DNA from: Bacteroidales bacterium
Lineage (GTDB): Bacteria; Bacteroidota; Bacteroidia; Bacteroidales; F082
DNA: 64,000 bases
Direction: 5' to 3'
NCBI GenBank assembly: GCA_900769945.1
Contig: CAAGIO010000024.1
Span: forward strand, 36,999 to 100,998
Shown: one piece after another, positions 33,288 to 42,787 of the stretch
Position numbering within the stretch: position 1 is the first letter of the stretch
How the letters are laid out: every line of letters starts with the position of its first letter
Notes under the pieces: generated by a model
What the model was told of the DNA's origin: nothing
What the model saw: the letters and a program-made list of their open reading frames with translations, nothing else
The model's database searches: none
Translations under genes and position numbers: made by a program

Positions 33288-35105
33288 ATGGACTTGTTGA
33301 AATGGCTTCCGATAACAAAGAAAGAATGCGACCTTAGAGGTTGGAGCGAACTTGACATCATCATCATCACGGGTGACGCGTATGTTGACCATCCCGCCTT
33401 CGGTGCCGCCGTCATTGGAAGGGTGCTTGAACGTGAGAATTTCAAGGTCGCCCTGATCCCGCAACCTAATTGGCGTGACGACTTGCGCGACTTCAAGAAA
33501 TTCGGGAGGCCGCGTCTCTTCTTCGGTATCTCCGCCGGCTGCATGGACTCAATGGTGAATCACTATACCGCGAACAAACGCCTACGTAGCAACGACGCCT
33601 ATACCCCCGGCGGCGTGGCAGGATTCCGTCCCGACTATGCTACAGTGGTGTATTCCAATATCTTAAAGCAACTTTATCCCGATGTGCCTGTCGTAATAGG
33701 CGGCATTGAGGCCTCACTGCGCCGCGTCACCCATTACGACTATTGGTCCGACACCCTGAAGCCAAGCATTCTCGTTGACTCTCACGCCGATTTAGGCGTC
33801 TATGGCATGGGTGAACTCGGCATAGTGCAGATTGCAAAAGAACTCCATTCAGGAAAGAAGATAGACGAAATAACAAATGTTCCTCAGACTTTCTTCTTAA
33901 AAGAAAAGACGGAACTCGTTGGTTCTGAATGGAATGACATCACTCTCGTGTCACACGAGGTGTGTTTGAGGGACAAGCGGCTGTATGCCTCTAATTTCCG
34001 GCATGTGGAGGAGGAGTCGAATAAGAAGCGTTCGGCTCGTCTCTTGCAGCAGGTGGGGGAGAAGATGCTTTATATCAATCCTCCCTATCCTACTTTTACG
34101 GAGCAGCAGATTGATGCCTCGTTCGACCTGCCTTATACGCGCATGCCACACCCTAAGTATGCGAAGCGCGGCGCCATCCCGGCCTACGAGATGATACGGC
34201 ACTCGGTGAATATACATCGTGGCTGTTTCGGCGGCTGCGCCTTCTGCACCATCTCCGCCCATCAAGGGAAATTCGTCGCTTCAAGAAGCCGCGCCTCTAT
34301 CTTGAAAGAAGTGGAACAGGTGACAATGATGCCTGATTTTAAAGGATATATCACCGACCTCGGTGGCCCCTCCGCAAACATGTACCGCATGCACGGGAAA
34401 GACGAGAGCCTCTGCGAAAAATGCTCGCGCCCTACATGTATCCAGCCTTCAATATGTAAGAACCTCATCACCGACCATCATCCTCTGATTGAACTGTATC
34501 GCGAGGTGGATAGAAACCCTGCTGTGAAGAAAGTCACCATAGGCTCCGGCATTCGTTATGACCTCTTCCTCTCAAACAGCGACCCCGACGGTAGCCTCGG
34601 CTATGATGAATATTTCGAACAACTGATGCTCAGGCATGTCAGCGGTCGCCTGAAAGTAGCACCCGAACAAGTGAGCGACGACGTCCTAAAACTGATGCGC
34701 AAACCGCCTTTCTCCATGTTTGTCAAACTGAAGAAGAAGTTTGATGCCGTCAATGAAAGACACCATCTGAATCAACAGCTTATACCTTATTTCATCTCAA
34801 GCCATCCGTCATGCCGACTCGTTGATATGGCCGAACTCGCAGTGAAAACCAAGGAGCTCGGTTATCGTCTCGAACAGGTGCAGGACTTCACGCCCACGCC
34901 CATGACCCTCGCAACGGAGATTTATTACTCAGGATACGACCCTTACACCCTCAAACCTGTCTTCACGGCACGCTCCAAAGAAGATAAAATAGCTCAGCAA
35001 AGGTTTTTCTTCTGGTATAAACCGGAGAACAGGCAATGGGTGAAAAACACCTTGCGTCGCCTTGGCAAGACAGAATGGATAACGCGTCTGTTCGGGAGAA
35101 ACTAA
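33288..35105 (+). CDS. YgiQ family radical SAM protein
   Basis: A 605-residue radical SAM protein. The 4Fe-4S cysteines are C313, C317 and C320 in HRGCFGGCAFCTIS. An N-terminal YgiQ-type domain begins WLPITKKECDLRGWSELD and contains VVIGGIEASLRR. Extra cysteines (CEKCSRPTC) follow the radical SAM core, as in other family members, and the C-terminal tail contains KPVFTARSKEDKIAQQRFFFWYKPEN. The reaction of this family is unknown to me. It is the third gene of the M20-nucleosidase operon and ends with a four-base convergent overlap with the DUF218 gene. Confidence 0.9.
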   Translation: MDLLKWLPITKKECDLRGWSELDIIIITGDAYVDHPAFGAAVIGRVLERENFKVALIPQPNWRDDLRDFKKFGRPRLFFGISAGCMDSMVNHYTANKRLRSNDAYTPGGVAGFRPDYATVVYSNILKQLYPDVPVVIGGIEASLRRVTHYDYWSDTLKPSILVDSHADLGVYGMGELGIVQIAKELHSGKKIDEITNVPQTFFLKEKTELVGSEWNDITLVSHEVCLRDKRLYASNFRHVEEESNKKRSARLLQQVGEKMLYINPPYPTFTEQQIDASFDLPYTRMPHPKYAKRGAIPAYEMIRHSVNIHRGCFGGCAFCTISAHQGKFVASRSRASILKEVEQVTMMPDFKGYITDLGGPSANMYRMHGKDESLCEKCSRPTCIQPSICKNLITDHHPLIELYREVDRNPAVKKVTIGSGIRYDLFLSNSDPDGSLGYDEYFEQLMLRHVSGRLKVAPEQVSDDVLKLMRKPPFSMFVKLKKKFDAVNERHHLNQQLIPYFISSHPSCRLVDMAELAVKTKELGYRLEQVQDFTPTPMTLATEIYYSGYDPYTLKPVFTARSKEDKIAQQRFFFWYKPENRQWVKNTLRRLGKTEWITRLFGRN

Positions 35106-35791
35106 ATCCAACCCTTTATCTTATAATACATTAAGGCGAAATATTCCCGGAAGACGACTATCTCAAGTTGGAGGTAGTTCCAGAATGTGTATCGTATCTT
35201 TGTGCTTTCGATATTCGGCAGGTTGATGTTCCCGTATAATATCTGATCGTCTAAGGAAAGGTTGAAATCTACCGTCCCCTCTGCTGCCGGAATACCAATA
35301 ATGTTTGTAAAGCCTTCTTTCTTAAAACATTTGATGGTGCGCCGAATATGTTCAGGTGATGACACCACGGCTATCGGGATGTCGAGAAGCTCGGCGTAGT
35401 TGTCCTTCAATCCTAACACTTGGGAACGTGTGTTTGTGCCAATGGTATCGTGGGTGATAGTGTTTGTAACACCTTGTTTTACAAGGAAGTCCTCCATTTT
35501 TGCATGGCAGACCGAATCATAAGGGTGTACTATTGTCACGGGGCAGTCGTAGATGACCGACATGTTGGAGCAATAGTAAAGCCGCATCAGGTTGCTTTCC
35601 GACGGCATCCCGGCCCCGCCCATAAGAATGATGTGTTGTGGCGTGAAACAGTCGTTTTCAACGTGATCGTCGTTTTCCCCTAAGGAGTGATGAAGGTAAA
35701 AAGGTATAGGTGTCAACGCCAATAATATCATGATGGCGAAGATGATGCCTAATGTTACGAATGACCATCGTGCTATTTTCTTCAGTGTCAT
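35102..35791 (-). CDS. DUF218 (YdcF/SanA-like) membrane-anchored protein
   Basis: A 229-residue protein with one N-terminal membrane anchor (about 8-30) and a DUF218 domain on the outside. Family blocks: HIILMGGAGMPSES, DTIGTNTRSQVLGLKD and VVSSPEHIRRTIKCFKKEGF. DUF218 proteins such as SanA and ElyC act at the envelope, possibly on lipid-linked precursors; the exact role here is unknown. Its start overlaps the stop of the upstream SUMF1 lipoprotein gene (ATGA). Confidence 0.8.
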   Translation of the reverse strand: MTLKKIARWSFVTLGIIFAIMILLALTPIPFYLHHSLGENDDHVENDCFTPQHIILMGGAGMPSESNLMRLYYCSNMSVIYDCPVTIVHPYDSVCHAKMEDFLVKQGVTNTITHDTIGTNTRSQVLGLKDNYAELLDIPIAVVSSPEHIRRTIKCFKKEGFTNIIGIPAAEGTVDFNLSLDDQILYGNINLPNIESTKIRYTFWNYLQLEIVVFREYFALMYYKIKGWI

Positions 35792-36660
35792 TGCGCTGGG
35801 TGGACTAATCGTAACCCCGTTTCGTAATCGGTATAGTGTACACCTTGTTGGTAACGGTTTGTTACTCTTGCTTGGCGCGGGTAGTTGTTCCAGCTTCCAC
35901 CGCGGAACACTCTGTAGCCTGAGTATGTGGTCTCTAACGGGTCAGTGACCTCTGCTGAGGTGTAGTCGGAATACCAGTCGAGGCACATCTCCCATACATT
36001 TCCGCTCATGTCGTATAAGCCTAACTCGTTAGGGTTCTTGCCGCCTACCTTGTTGCATTTGGTGGCGTCGTTGCTTGTCCATGCCACATCGCCGACATTG
36101 TCGCTGCCAGCATATTTGTGATAGTTGGTGTTCTTTCCTCCTCTCGCGGCGTATTCCCATTGTGCCTCGGAAGGAAGGCTGAATCTAAGCCCCGTGTAGT
36201 CATTCAGTTTGTTGATGAACTCTGTGGCCTGAGTGAACGACATCCTATACGCAGGGTACTTGTCGCCCTTGCCGTACTGCTGCTCCCACTGTAAAGTGGC
36301 GTCATCGCCCGGTGTCTTGCCCGTGACAGCCTCCCATTGGTCTTGCGTCAACTCGAACTTGTTGATATAGAATGAGCTGACATTGACCTTATGCACCGGC
36401 GACTCGTATTCTCCCGCCTCGCTGTCGTAGTTTATCATGCTGTCGCTCTCTGCCGTAGCTCCCATCTGGAAATCTCCGCCCTCAACAAACACCATGTCCT
36501 TTATCATCAACCGGATCACATCTTTCTGCTTCTTGTTTAATTCACCTTCCCACTGGATGTTGAACCCGTTGATTGTCTCTTCTTTCACATTGTCTTTGCT
36601 GCAACTCGATAATACTAATATCCCAAGCAATGCAGCTATTGTCATAATAGCGTTTCTCAT
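35788..36660 (-). CDS. SUMF1/formylglycine-domain lipoprotein
   Basis: A 290-residue lipoprotein. The lipobox LVLSSC places the lipidated Cys at residue 20. The rest is a SUMF1 (FGE-sulfatase) domain: FVEGGDFQMGATAESD, SFYINKFELTQDQWE, LPSEAQWEYAARGGKN, GLYDMSGNVWEMCLDWY and YRVFRGGSWNN. The copper-binding catalytic cysteines of true formylglycine-generating enzyme are missing; the end reads YETGLRLVHPAQ. It is more likely a structural or binding protein, like the SUMF1-type GldJ/GldK lipoproteins of gliding/T9SS systems, but that is only an analogy. The start is placed at the ATG of the signal peptide, not the upstream ATG at 36687. Confidence 0.82.
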   Translation of the reverse strand: MRNAIMTIAALLGILVLSSCSKDNVKEETINGFNIQWEGELNKKQKDVIRLMIKDMVFVEGGDFQMGATAESDSMINYDSEAGEYESPVHKVNVSSFYINKFELTQDQWEAVTGKTPGDDATLQWEQQYGKGDKYPAYRMSFTQATEFINKLNDYTGLRFSLPSEAQWEYAARGGKNTNYHKYAGSDNVGDVAWTSNDATKCNKVGGKNPNELGLYDMSGNVWEMCLDWYSDYTSAEVTDPLETTYSGYRVFRGGSWNNYPRQARVTNRYQQGVHYTDYETGLRLVHPAQ

Positions 36661-36726
36661 TATCGTAAAATTTTTGTAAAAATACATAAAAAATAATATT
36701 GTGGAGAAAAAAATGAAAAATATTTG

Positions 36727-36734
36727 TACCTTTG
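36727..36734 (+). promoter_or_regulatory. -7 box for recX
   Basis: TACCTTTG matches TAnnTTTG and ends only four bases before ATG 36739, so transcription should begin at or next to the start codon. Confidence 0.55.
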
Positions 36735-36738
36735 CCTT

Positions 36739-37191
36739 ATGGAACAGGATTTTGACTTGGTTTTAAAGAAGATTCTTCACTATTGTTCTTATCAGGAGAG
36801 ATGCTTGTCGGAGGTAAAAACGAAGCTCGATTCTTTCGATATTTCGTCTTCTGAAAAAGATAAGTTATTGAAAATGATTGTTGAAGATGGCTTTGTTGAT
36901 GATGAGCGTTATGCCCGGATATTTGTGAGAAGTAAACTTAACCACAACAAATGGGGTGTGAAGAAGATCCGTCTGTCGCTTCAGAATAAGGGTGTAGCCA
37001 ACGAAATAATCACCGCCGCGATGTCGGAAATAGACAAGGACTCTTATCGTGAGGAGCTCATTAGGATTCTTAAATCGAAGAAAGTTAACGAGGCTGACGA
37101 CTATATTCGGCGCATGAAGCTTGCGAAATATGCTATTCAGAAAGGCTTTGAGCCTGATTTGGTGTGGAGCATCTTGAAAGAGATACAATGA
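36739..37191 (+). CDS. recX: Regulatory protein RecX
   Basis: A 150-residue three-helix-repeat protein that modulates RecA filaments. Family blocks: ILHYCSYQERCLSEVKTKL, VEDGFVDDERYARIFVRSKLN, WGVKKIRLSLQNKGV, and the C-terminal FEPDLVWSILKEI. I chose ATG 36739; the upstream TTG at 36724 would overlap the -7 box. No recA is in the window. Confidence 0.88.
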   Translation: MEQDFDLVLKKILHYCSYQERCLSEVKTKLDSFDISSSEKDKLLKMIVEDGFVDDERYARIFVRSKLNHNKWGVKKIRLSLQNKGVANEIITAAMSEIDKDSYREELIRILKSKKVNEADDYIRRMKLAKYAIQKGFEPDLVWSILKEIQ

Positions 37192-37374
37192 TTCGGAAGC
37201 CTTCGCCTTATTATCTGAAAAAGAATGTCATTTTGTAAAAATCTTTAACGTTTTTCTATGAGATGGTGACGAGACGTTGTCTGCCTCTTTATTAATAGGT
37301 GTAGTTCGGATTGGATTTGTATAAAATTCCATGAAAAAAATAAAGTGACTTTTGGGGAATCTGAAACTTTTTCA

Positions 37375-37382
37375 TAATTTTG
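37375..37382 (+). promoter_or_regulatory. -7 box for prfB
   Basis: TAATTTTG matches the consensus and lies 21 bases before the prfB ATG. Confidence 0.65.
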
Positions 37383-37403
37383 CGCCTTTGAAAAAAGTGA
37401 ATT

Positions 37404-38517
37404 ATGATTACATCGGAAAACCAGAAAGAGTTATGTAAGAGGATTGATGCCTTGAGGAGGTATCTTTGACATTGACACGAAGTTGTCACAGATAGCGGAG
37501 TTAGAGGAGAAGACCAAGGCTGATGGTTTTTGGGACGACCCCAAGAACGGTAAGGTGGTGATGCACAAGATGCGTGACATCAAGAGTTGGGTCAATGCTT
37601 TTGACGAGATAGTGAAGGCTAATGAGGACCTTGAGGTGTTGTACGACTTTGCGAAAGAGGGTGAGGCGACGGAAGAGGAGGTTGATGTCCAATATGCGCA
37701 TACCTTGAAGCTTGTGGAGGACCTTGAGTTCAGGAACATGCTTCATGAGGAGGCCGACTCTATGAGTTGTGTGTTGAAGATCAATGCTGGTGCAGGTGGC
37801 ACGGAGTCGCAGGACTGGGCGGAGATGCTGATGCGGATGTATATGCGTTATGCTGAGGCTCATGACTATAAGGTTAGGATAAGCAATATTCTTGATGGTG
37901 ATGATGCAGGCATCAAGTCGGTGACTATGGAGATAGAGGGCGACTATGCCTATGGCTATCTCAAGGGCGAGAACGGCGTGCATCGTCTTGTGCGTGTATC
38001 ACCTTTCAACGCGCAGGGCAAACGAATGACATCGTTCGCCTCGGTGTTTGTGTCGCCTCTTATCGACGACACCATTGAGGTCGTCATCGAGCAGTCGCGG
38101 CTCACCTGGGACACCTTCCGTAGCGGCGGTGCTGGCGGACAGAACGTCAATAAGGTGGAGTCGGGAGTGCGCCTCAGATACCAGTATAAAGACCCTTATG
38201 ACGGTCATGAAGAAGAGATACTCATTGAGAACACAGAGACGCGCGACCAGCCGAAGAACAAGGAGAACGCCCTGCGACTGCTGAAGTCACAGCTGTATGA
38301 CAAGGAGTTGCAGCATCGTCTCGAAGAAAGAAATAAGATTGAGGCAAGCAAGAAGAAGATAGAATGGGGCTCGCAGATACGCTCCTACGTCTTCGATGAC
38401 CGCCGCGTCAAAGACCATCGCACCAACTACCAGACCAGCAATGTGCAGGGCGTGATGGACGGCAAGATTGATGAGTTTATTAAAGCTTACCTAATGGAGT
38501 TCGGACAAAAAGAATAA
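37404..38517 (+). CDS. prfB: Peptide chain release factor 2, programmed +1 frameshift
   Basis: RF2 ends translation at UGA and UAA. Translation starts at ATG 37404, reads 21 codons and meets an in-frame TGA at 37467-37469. The site AGGAGG-TAT-CTT-TGA-C is the classic prfB slippage signal: an SD-like hexamer just upstream, CTT as the slip codon and UGA followed by C. Reading resumes in the +1 frame at GAC 37468 and gives about 370 residues in total. The anticodon-mimic SPF is in VRVSPFNAQGKR and the catalytic GGQ in SGGAGGQNVNK (GGQ about 244-246). This is not a pseudogene; RF2 level controls its own synthesis. It is followed 13 bases later by cstA. Confidence 0.96.
37455..37470 (+). promoter_or_regulatory. 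prfB programmed frameshift site
   Basis: AGGAGG (37455-37460), TAT, CTT (37464-37466), TGA (37467-37469), C. The SD-like element, slippery CTT and UGA-C context match the known bacterial RF2 recoding site. Confidence 0.95.
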
Positions 38518-38530
38518 TAATTCCATTGCT

Positions 38531-39967
38531 ATGATAACGTTTACTATTGCCCTTGTGGTCCTTGTGTTGGGATACGTTTTTTATGGAAAGTATCTCGCAA
38601 GACTGTTAGATGTCAACCCTCAGAATGTCACGCCCGCTGTATCTAAAGCCGACGGCGTTGACTATGTGCCCATGCCTACATGGAAGATCTTCATGATACA
38701 GTTCCTCAACATCGCGGGTCTCGGCCCTATCTTCGGCGCAATAATGGGTGCCAAGTTCGGGACCTCGTCTTACCTGTGGATTGTGTTAGGCACCATCTTC
38801 GCCGGCGCGATGCATGACTTCGTCTCCGCCATGATTTCTGTCAGAAGTGGCGGCCAGAGCCTCCCCCAGATCATTGGCTCCTACCTCGGAAATATCATTC
38901 AGAAGATAATGGTGGTGTTCTCCATAATACTCATGGTGCTTGTCGGCGTCACCTTCATCTCGCAGCCTGCCGCCATCCTTGACAAGATTACCCCCGACTT
39001 CTTCAACCTCTACTTCTGGATTGTCGTCATCTTCCTTTATTATCTCTTGGCAACGATGTTCCCTATCGACAAAATCATCGGGAAGGTGTATCCGCTTTTC
39101 GCCTTCGTGCTGTTGTTCATGGCTTTCGGCATCATGGTGGTGCTTTTCGTCAGATGGCCCGACCTTCCAGAGATGTGGAACGGCTTCGGCACGAAATATA
39201 TGGACAGTCACTCGCCAATCTTCCCTATGATGTTCATCTCCATCGCTTGTGGAGCCATCAGCGGGTTCCATGCCACGCAGTCGCCTATGATGGCAAGATG
39301 TATCAAGAATGAGAAGTACGGAAGGCTTGTGTTTTACGGTGCCATGGTGGCCGAAGGCATTGTGGCTCTCGTATGGGCAGCGGCAGCAACATCTTATTAT
39401 AATGAGTTCGGCGCAAGCCAGCAGCCCGCCGACATCGTGATGGCTATCTCTAAGAGCTGGCTCGGCCCCTTAGGAGGATTCCTCGCCATTCTCGGTGTCA
39501 TTGCCGCCCCTATCACAAGTGGAGACACCGCCCTTCGCGCCGCCCGTATGATTATTGCCGACGGATTGCACATGCAGCAGAAGAAGATAAGCAGCCGCCT
39601 CGTCATAAGCCTGCCGCTCTTCGCCATCACCGCCATAGCCCTCATCTTCACCCTGTCCGACAGCAACGGCTTCGATGTGGTGTGGCGTTACTTCTCATGG
39701 TGTAACCAGCAACTATCGGTGTTCACACTCTGGACCATCACCGTGTTCCTCGCCCTGAATAAGAAAAACTACATCATATCACTGATACCCGCCATGTTTA
39801 TGACTATGGTGACAATAACATATATCCTTCAGTTCCCGGCAGGTAAATATATTGAAGGCGTCGGCCTCAACGGCAACGTGGCGATAATACTCGCCGGCAC
39901 CATCACCATAGTATGTGTGTGCCTCTTCATGAACTGGATTAGTAAAGTAAAAAAGAATAGCATTTGA
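38531..39967 (+). CDS. cstA: CstA family carbon starvation protein (peptide/pyruvate transporter)
   Basis: A 478-residue polytopic membrane protein with roughly 12-13 membrane segments. CstA blocks include LNIAGLGPIFGAIMGAKFG, IFAGAMHDFVSAMISVRSGG, GAISGFHATQSPMMARC and APITSGDTALRAARM. This is the short Bacteroidota form, without the long C-terminal part of E. coli CstA. CstA proteins import peptides or pyruvate during carbon limitation. The gene ends in TTGA, overlapping the TTG start of the next gene. Confidence 0.92.
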   Translation: MITFTIALVVLVLGYVFYGKYLARLLDVNPQNVTPAVSKADGVDYVPMPTWKIFMIQFLNIAGLGPIFGAIMGAKFGTSSYLWIVLGTIFAGAMHDFVSAMISVRSGGQSLPQIIGSYLGNIIQKIMVVFSIILMVLVGVTFISQPAAILDKITPDFFNLYFWIVVIFLYYLLATMFPIDKIIGKVYPLFAFVLLFMAFGIMVVLFVRWPDLPEMWNGFGTKYMDSHSPIFPMMFISIACGAISGFHATQSPMMARCIKNEKYGRLVFYGAMVAEGIVALVWAAAATSYYNEFGASQQPADIVMAISKSWLGPLGGFLAILGVIAAPITSGDTALRAARMIIADGLHMQQKKISSRLVISLPLFAITAIALIFTLSDSNGFDVVWRYFSWCNQQLSVFTLWTITVFLALNKKNYIISLIPAMFMTMVTITYILQFPAGKYIEGVGLNGNVAIILAGTITIVCVCLFMNWISKVKKNSI

Positions 39968-41163
39968 ACGACATAAACACTAAGGATTTCATCGCACGTC
40001 ATCTTAATGATGACGTGCGAAATCTTGCACTCCGTGACTTCCCTCCCGGCATTGATAAGATGTTCGTCCTTAACCAGATACAAGCCCGACAACTCCTCTC
40101 CAAGAAAGTGCCGTCATGGGCATCGAACTCCGAACTACTCTTCCCTAACCATCTCTCCGTGGAACAATGCTCCTCTGAGCTGACTGCAGCCTTCAAAAGG
40201 AACATCACTCGCCATACAGCCTTGCGAAACCCCTCGCTCTTCGCCGACCTCACCGGTGGCCTCGGCATCGATACATCTTTCTTATCGGATAACTTCGACA
40301 TCTCTTGCTACATTGAACGACAACCAGAACTGTGCCGTCTTGCAGAGAATAACTTCCATGCTATCGGTAAGAATATCAACGTCTTTAACGATGACGCTCC
40401 TTCTTTCCTCTCTCATGAATCCCGTCATTTCGACCTCCTTTTCGTTGACCCGGCACGCCGTGACGACTTTAACAGAAAAATGGTCTCGTTTCACGACTGC
40501 AGCCCTGATGTGATCAAGATGCAGGAACTGTTGTCACATAAAGCCTCCTTCGTGCTGATAAAGACTTCCCCAATGCTCGATGTCTCTATGATTATCAATG
40601 AACTTAATGATGTCAGAGACATGTATTTCGTAGCAGTGAGAAACGAATGCAAGGAGACACTTGTCATGATTGAAAACGGATTCAGTGGCAAGATACGCCT
40701 CCATTGTGTTAACATCGTTGACGCTGACCAGTGCTCCGTTTTCGATTTCGAACAAGATGAAGAGCAAGATGCAGTTCCTATTTTCGCTCATTCAATAAAG
40801 AAGTATCTTTACGAACCTAACGCGGCTCTGATGAAGGCAGGCGTGTTTAAACTTGTGTCTCAACGCTTTGCAATAGAGAAGCTGCATGCAAACAGCCATC
40901 TGTACACCTCCGACACCCTCGTCCCTGACTTCCCCGGACGCGTCTTCAAGGTGCTGGCGTCTATGCCTTTCAACAAAAAAACAAAATCCGAGATGCTAAA
41001 ACTTTGTGACGCTGCCTCGGTGGCGGTGCGTAACTTCCCGCTCGACGCAGTGTGCCTCAGGAAAAAACTCGGACTCAAGGACAACAACTCCAAATTCGTC
41101 TTCGGAACCACAGTCGTAGGCGATAAGGTCACCGTGATTCTTTGCGAGAAAGTCCGCCCATGA
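39964..41163 (+). CDS. SAM-dependent methyltransferase with THUMP-like C-terminal domain (PG_1098-like)
   Basis: A 399-residue protein with a methyltransferase fold: FADLTGGLGIDTSFLS (motif I, about 93-108) and LLFVDPARRD (DPAR at 162-165). A helical N-terminal domain resembles the ferredoxin-like N-domain of the Porphyromonas PG_1098 family, and a small THUMP-like domain ends the protein (FPLDAVCLRKKLGLKD). An RNA substrate is plausible but unproven. The start is TTG 39964 overlapping the cstA stop (TTGA), which implies coupled translation; no ATG fits better. Confidence 0.8.
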   Translation: MNDINTKDFIARHLNDDVRNLALRDFPPGIDKMFVLNQIQARQLLSKKVPSWASNSELLFPNHLSVEQCSSELTAAFKRNITRHTALRNPSLFADLTGGLGIDTSFLSDNFDISCYIERQPELCRLAENNFHAIGKNINVFNDDAPSFLSHESRHFDLLFVDPARRDDFNRKMVSFHDCSPDVIKMQELLSHKASFVLIKTSPMLDVSMIINELNDVRDMYFVAVRNECKETLVMIENGFSGKIRLHCVNIVDADQCSVFDFEQDEEQDAVPIFAHSIKKYLYEPNAALMKAGVFKLVSQRFAIEKLHANSHLYTSDTLVPDFPGRVFKVLASMPFNKKTKSEMLKLCDAASVAVRNFPLDAVCLRKKLGLKDNNSKFVFGTTVVGDKVTVILCEKVRP

Positions 41164-41388
41164 TAGCGCTTCCTCCCCGGCTTTCATCTCCCAAGCTACT
41201 CGTTCCTTTATCTACAATTATCAAGAAAACTTGTGCTGCCCGGAAACAACAAGAGCAATTATCATTTATTGTCGTTTATTCACATTTACGAGGTGAGATG
41301 TTAGCGCTGTCAAGAATAACAAAATGAATCCATAGTCTATATTTTCGTAATATTATCACATTATTAATAATACATTCAAAAAAAAGAT

Positions 41389-41396
41389 TATTTTTG
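41389..41396 (+). promoter_or_regulatory. -7 box for hisS-hutH
   Basis: TATTTTTG matches the consensus, 21 bases before ATG 41418. The 41164-41388 stretch before it holds no recognisable gene or RNA. Confidence 0.6.
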
Positions 41397-41417
41397 CAAA
41401 TTGTAATAAAAAGAAAC

Positions 41418-42779
41418 ATGGCACAGAAACCTTCTATTCCAAAAGGCACACGCGATTTCCTTCCGGAGGTCATGATGCGTCGCAATTATATATTTGATAC
41501 TATAAAGTCAGTATTTAAAAGATTTGGTTTTCAAGCGATAGAGACGCCTTCTATGGAGAATCTCTCAACGTTATTGGGCAAATATGGAGATGAGGGAGAC
41601 AAATTGTTGTTTAGGATTCTTAATTCGGGTGATTTCATGTCGGGTGTGGAGCGAGATGGCGAGTCTTTCAGTTCTGACAAGCTTGCTCCGAGGATATGTG
41701 AGAAAGGACTTCGCTACGACCTTACAGTTCCGTTTGCCCGTTTTGTTGTACAGTACCGCGACAAGATTGCCTTCCCGTTCAAGCGTTATCAGATTCAGCC
41801 TGTATGGAGGGCCGACCGTCCACAAAAAGGGCGTTATCGTGAGTTCTACCAATGCGATGTTGATATTATCGGCAGCGACTCAATCCTTAATGAGGCTGAG
41901 CTTGTACAGATTGTTGATGAGGTATTCGGGAAGCTTGGGATACGTGTTGTGTTGAAGATAAACAACCGTAAAGTGCTTGCCGGAATAGCCGAATATATTG
42001 GCAAGCCTGATGCTCTTGTCGATATCACCGTCGCCATTGATAAGCTTGATAAGGTGGGAGTCGAAGCTGTGAATACAGAGCTTGCCACCAAAGGTCTTGA
42101 TGCTGAATCGATAGCGAAGCTGCAGCCTATCTTATTCATGACGGGCAGCTCACGCGAGAAGATGTCGAAGCTGAAGGAGATGATGGCAGGCATAGAAGTG
42201 GGGGAGAAGGGGATAAGCGAGCTTGAGACGCTGTTCGACTATGTGGAGGCTCTTGGGCTGGATATTGAATATGAGTTAGACCTTACTCTTGCCCGCGGTC
42301 TGAACTATTACACCGGCGCAATCTTTGAGGTGAAGGCGAGAGACGTGGCGATGGGCAGCATATCGGGAGGCGGCCGTTACGATAACCTCACCGGTATCTT
42401 CGGGCTTCCTAACGTCTCTGGCGTGGGTATCAGTTTCGGCGCCGACCGTATCTACGATGTGATGTCGGAGCTGTCATTGTTCCCGGAGAAGAACGCGGAG
42501 AGCTCCGAGGTGCTGTTCCTGAACTTCGGCCATGAGGAGGAGATGTACTGTCTGCCTTACCTGCGTCAGCTGCGTCGTGAGGGTGTCAACGCGGAGATAT
42601 ATCCCGATGCTGTCAAAATCCAGAAACAGATGAAATATGCTGACCAGAGGAATATCCCGGTGGTGGTGATGGCAGGCGAGTCGGAGGTCAGCAACAAGAC
42701 TTTCTCGGTGAAATGGATGAAAGAAGGCCGGCAAGAGACAATAAATGCAGAAAAAATCATAGAAGTAATAAACAAATAA
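41418..42779 (+). CDS. hisS: Histidyl-tRNA synthetase
   Basis: A 453-residue class II synthetase charging tRNA-His. Motif 1 lies in [10 protein letters not shown] and following; motif 2 is [15 protein letters not shown]; the His-A signature is [28 protein letters not shown] is motif-3-like; an anticodon-binding domain ends the protein ([12 protein letters not shown] to [10 protein letters not shown]). Start ATG 41418 is preferred over an in-frame upstream start at 41394, which overlaps the promoter. It lies 8 bases before hutH, an unusual but compact histidine-themed pair. Confidence 0.95.
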   Translation: MAQKPSIPKGTRDFLPEVMMRRNYIFDTIKSVFKRFGFQAIETPSMENLSTLLGKYGDEGDKLLFRILNSGDFMSGVERDGESFSSDKLAPRICEKGLRYDLTVPFARFVVQYRDKIAFPFKRYQIQPVWRADRPQKGRYREFYQCDVDIIGSDSILNEAELVQIVDEVFGKLGIRVVLKINNRKVLAGIAEYIGKPDALVDITVAIDKLDKVGVEAVNTELATKGLDAESIAKLQPILFMTGSSREKMSKLKEMMAGIEVGEKGISELETLFDYVEALGLDIEYELDLTLARGLNYYTGAIFEVKARDVAMGSISGGGRYDNLTGIFGLPNVSGVGISFGADRIYDVMSELSLFPEKNAESSEVLFLNFGHEEEMYCLPYLRQLRREGVNAEIYPDAVKIQKQMKYADQRNIPVVVMAGESEVSNKTFSVKWMKEGRQETINAEKIIEVINK

Positions 42780-42787
42780 ACAAAGAA

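Noticed and set aside
37404..37469. In-frame TGA early in prfB taken as a nonsense mutation
   Set aside because: It is the conserved RF2 programmed frameshift site, with the SD-like AGGAGG, the CTT slip codon and UGA-C context.
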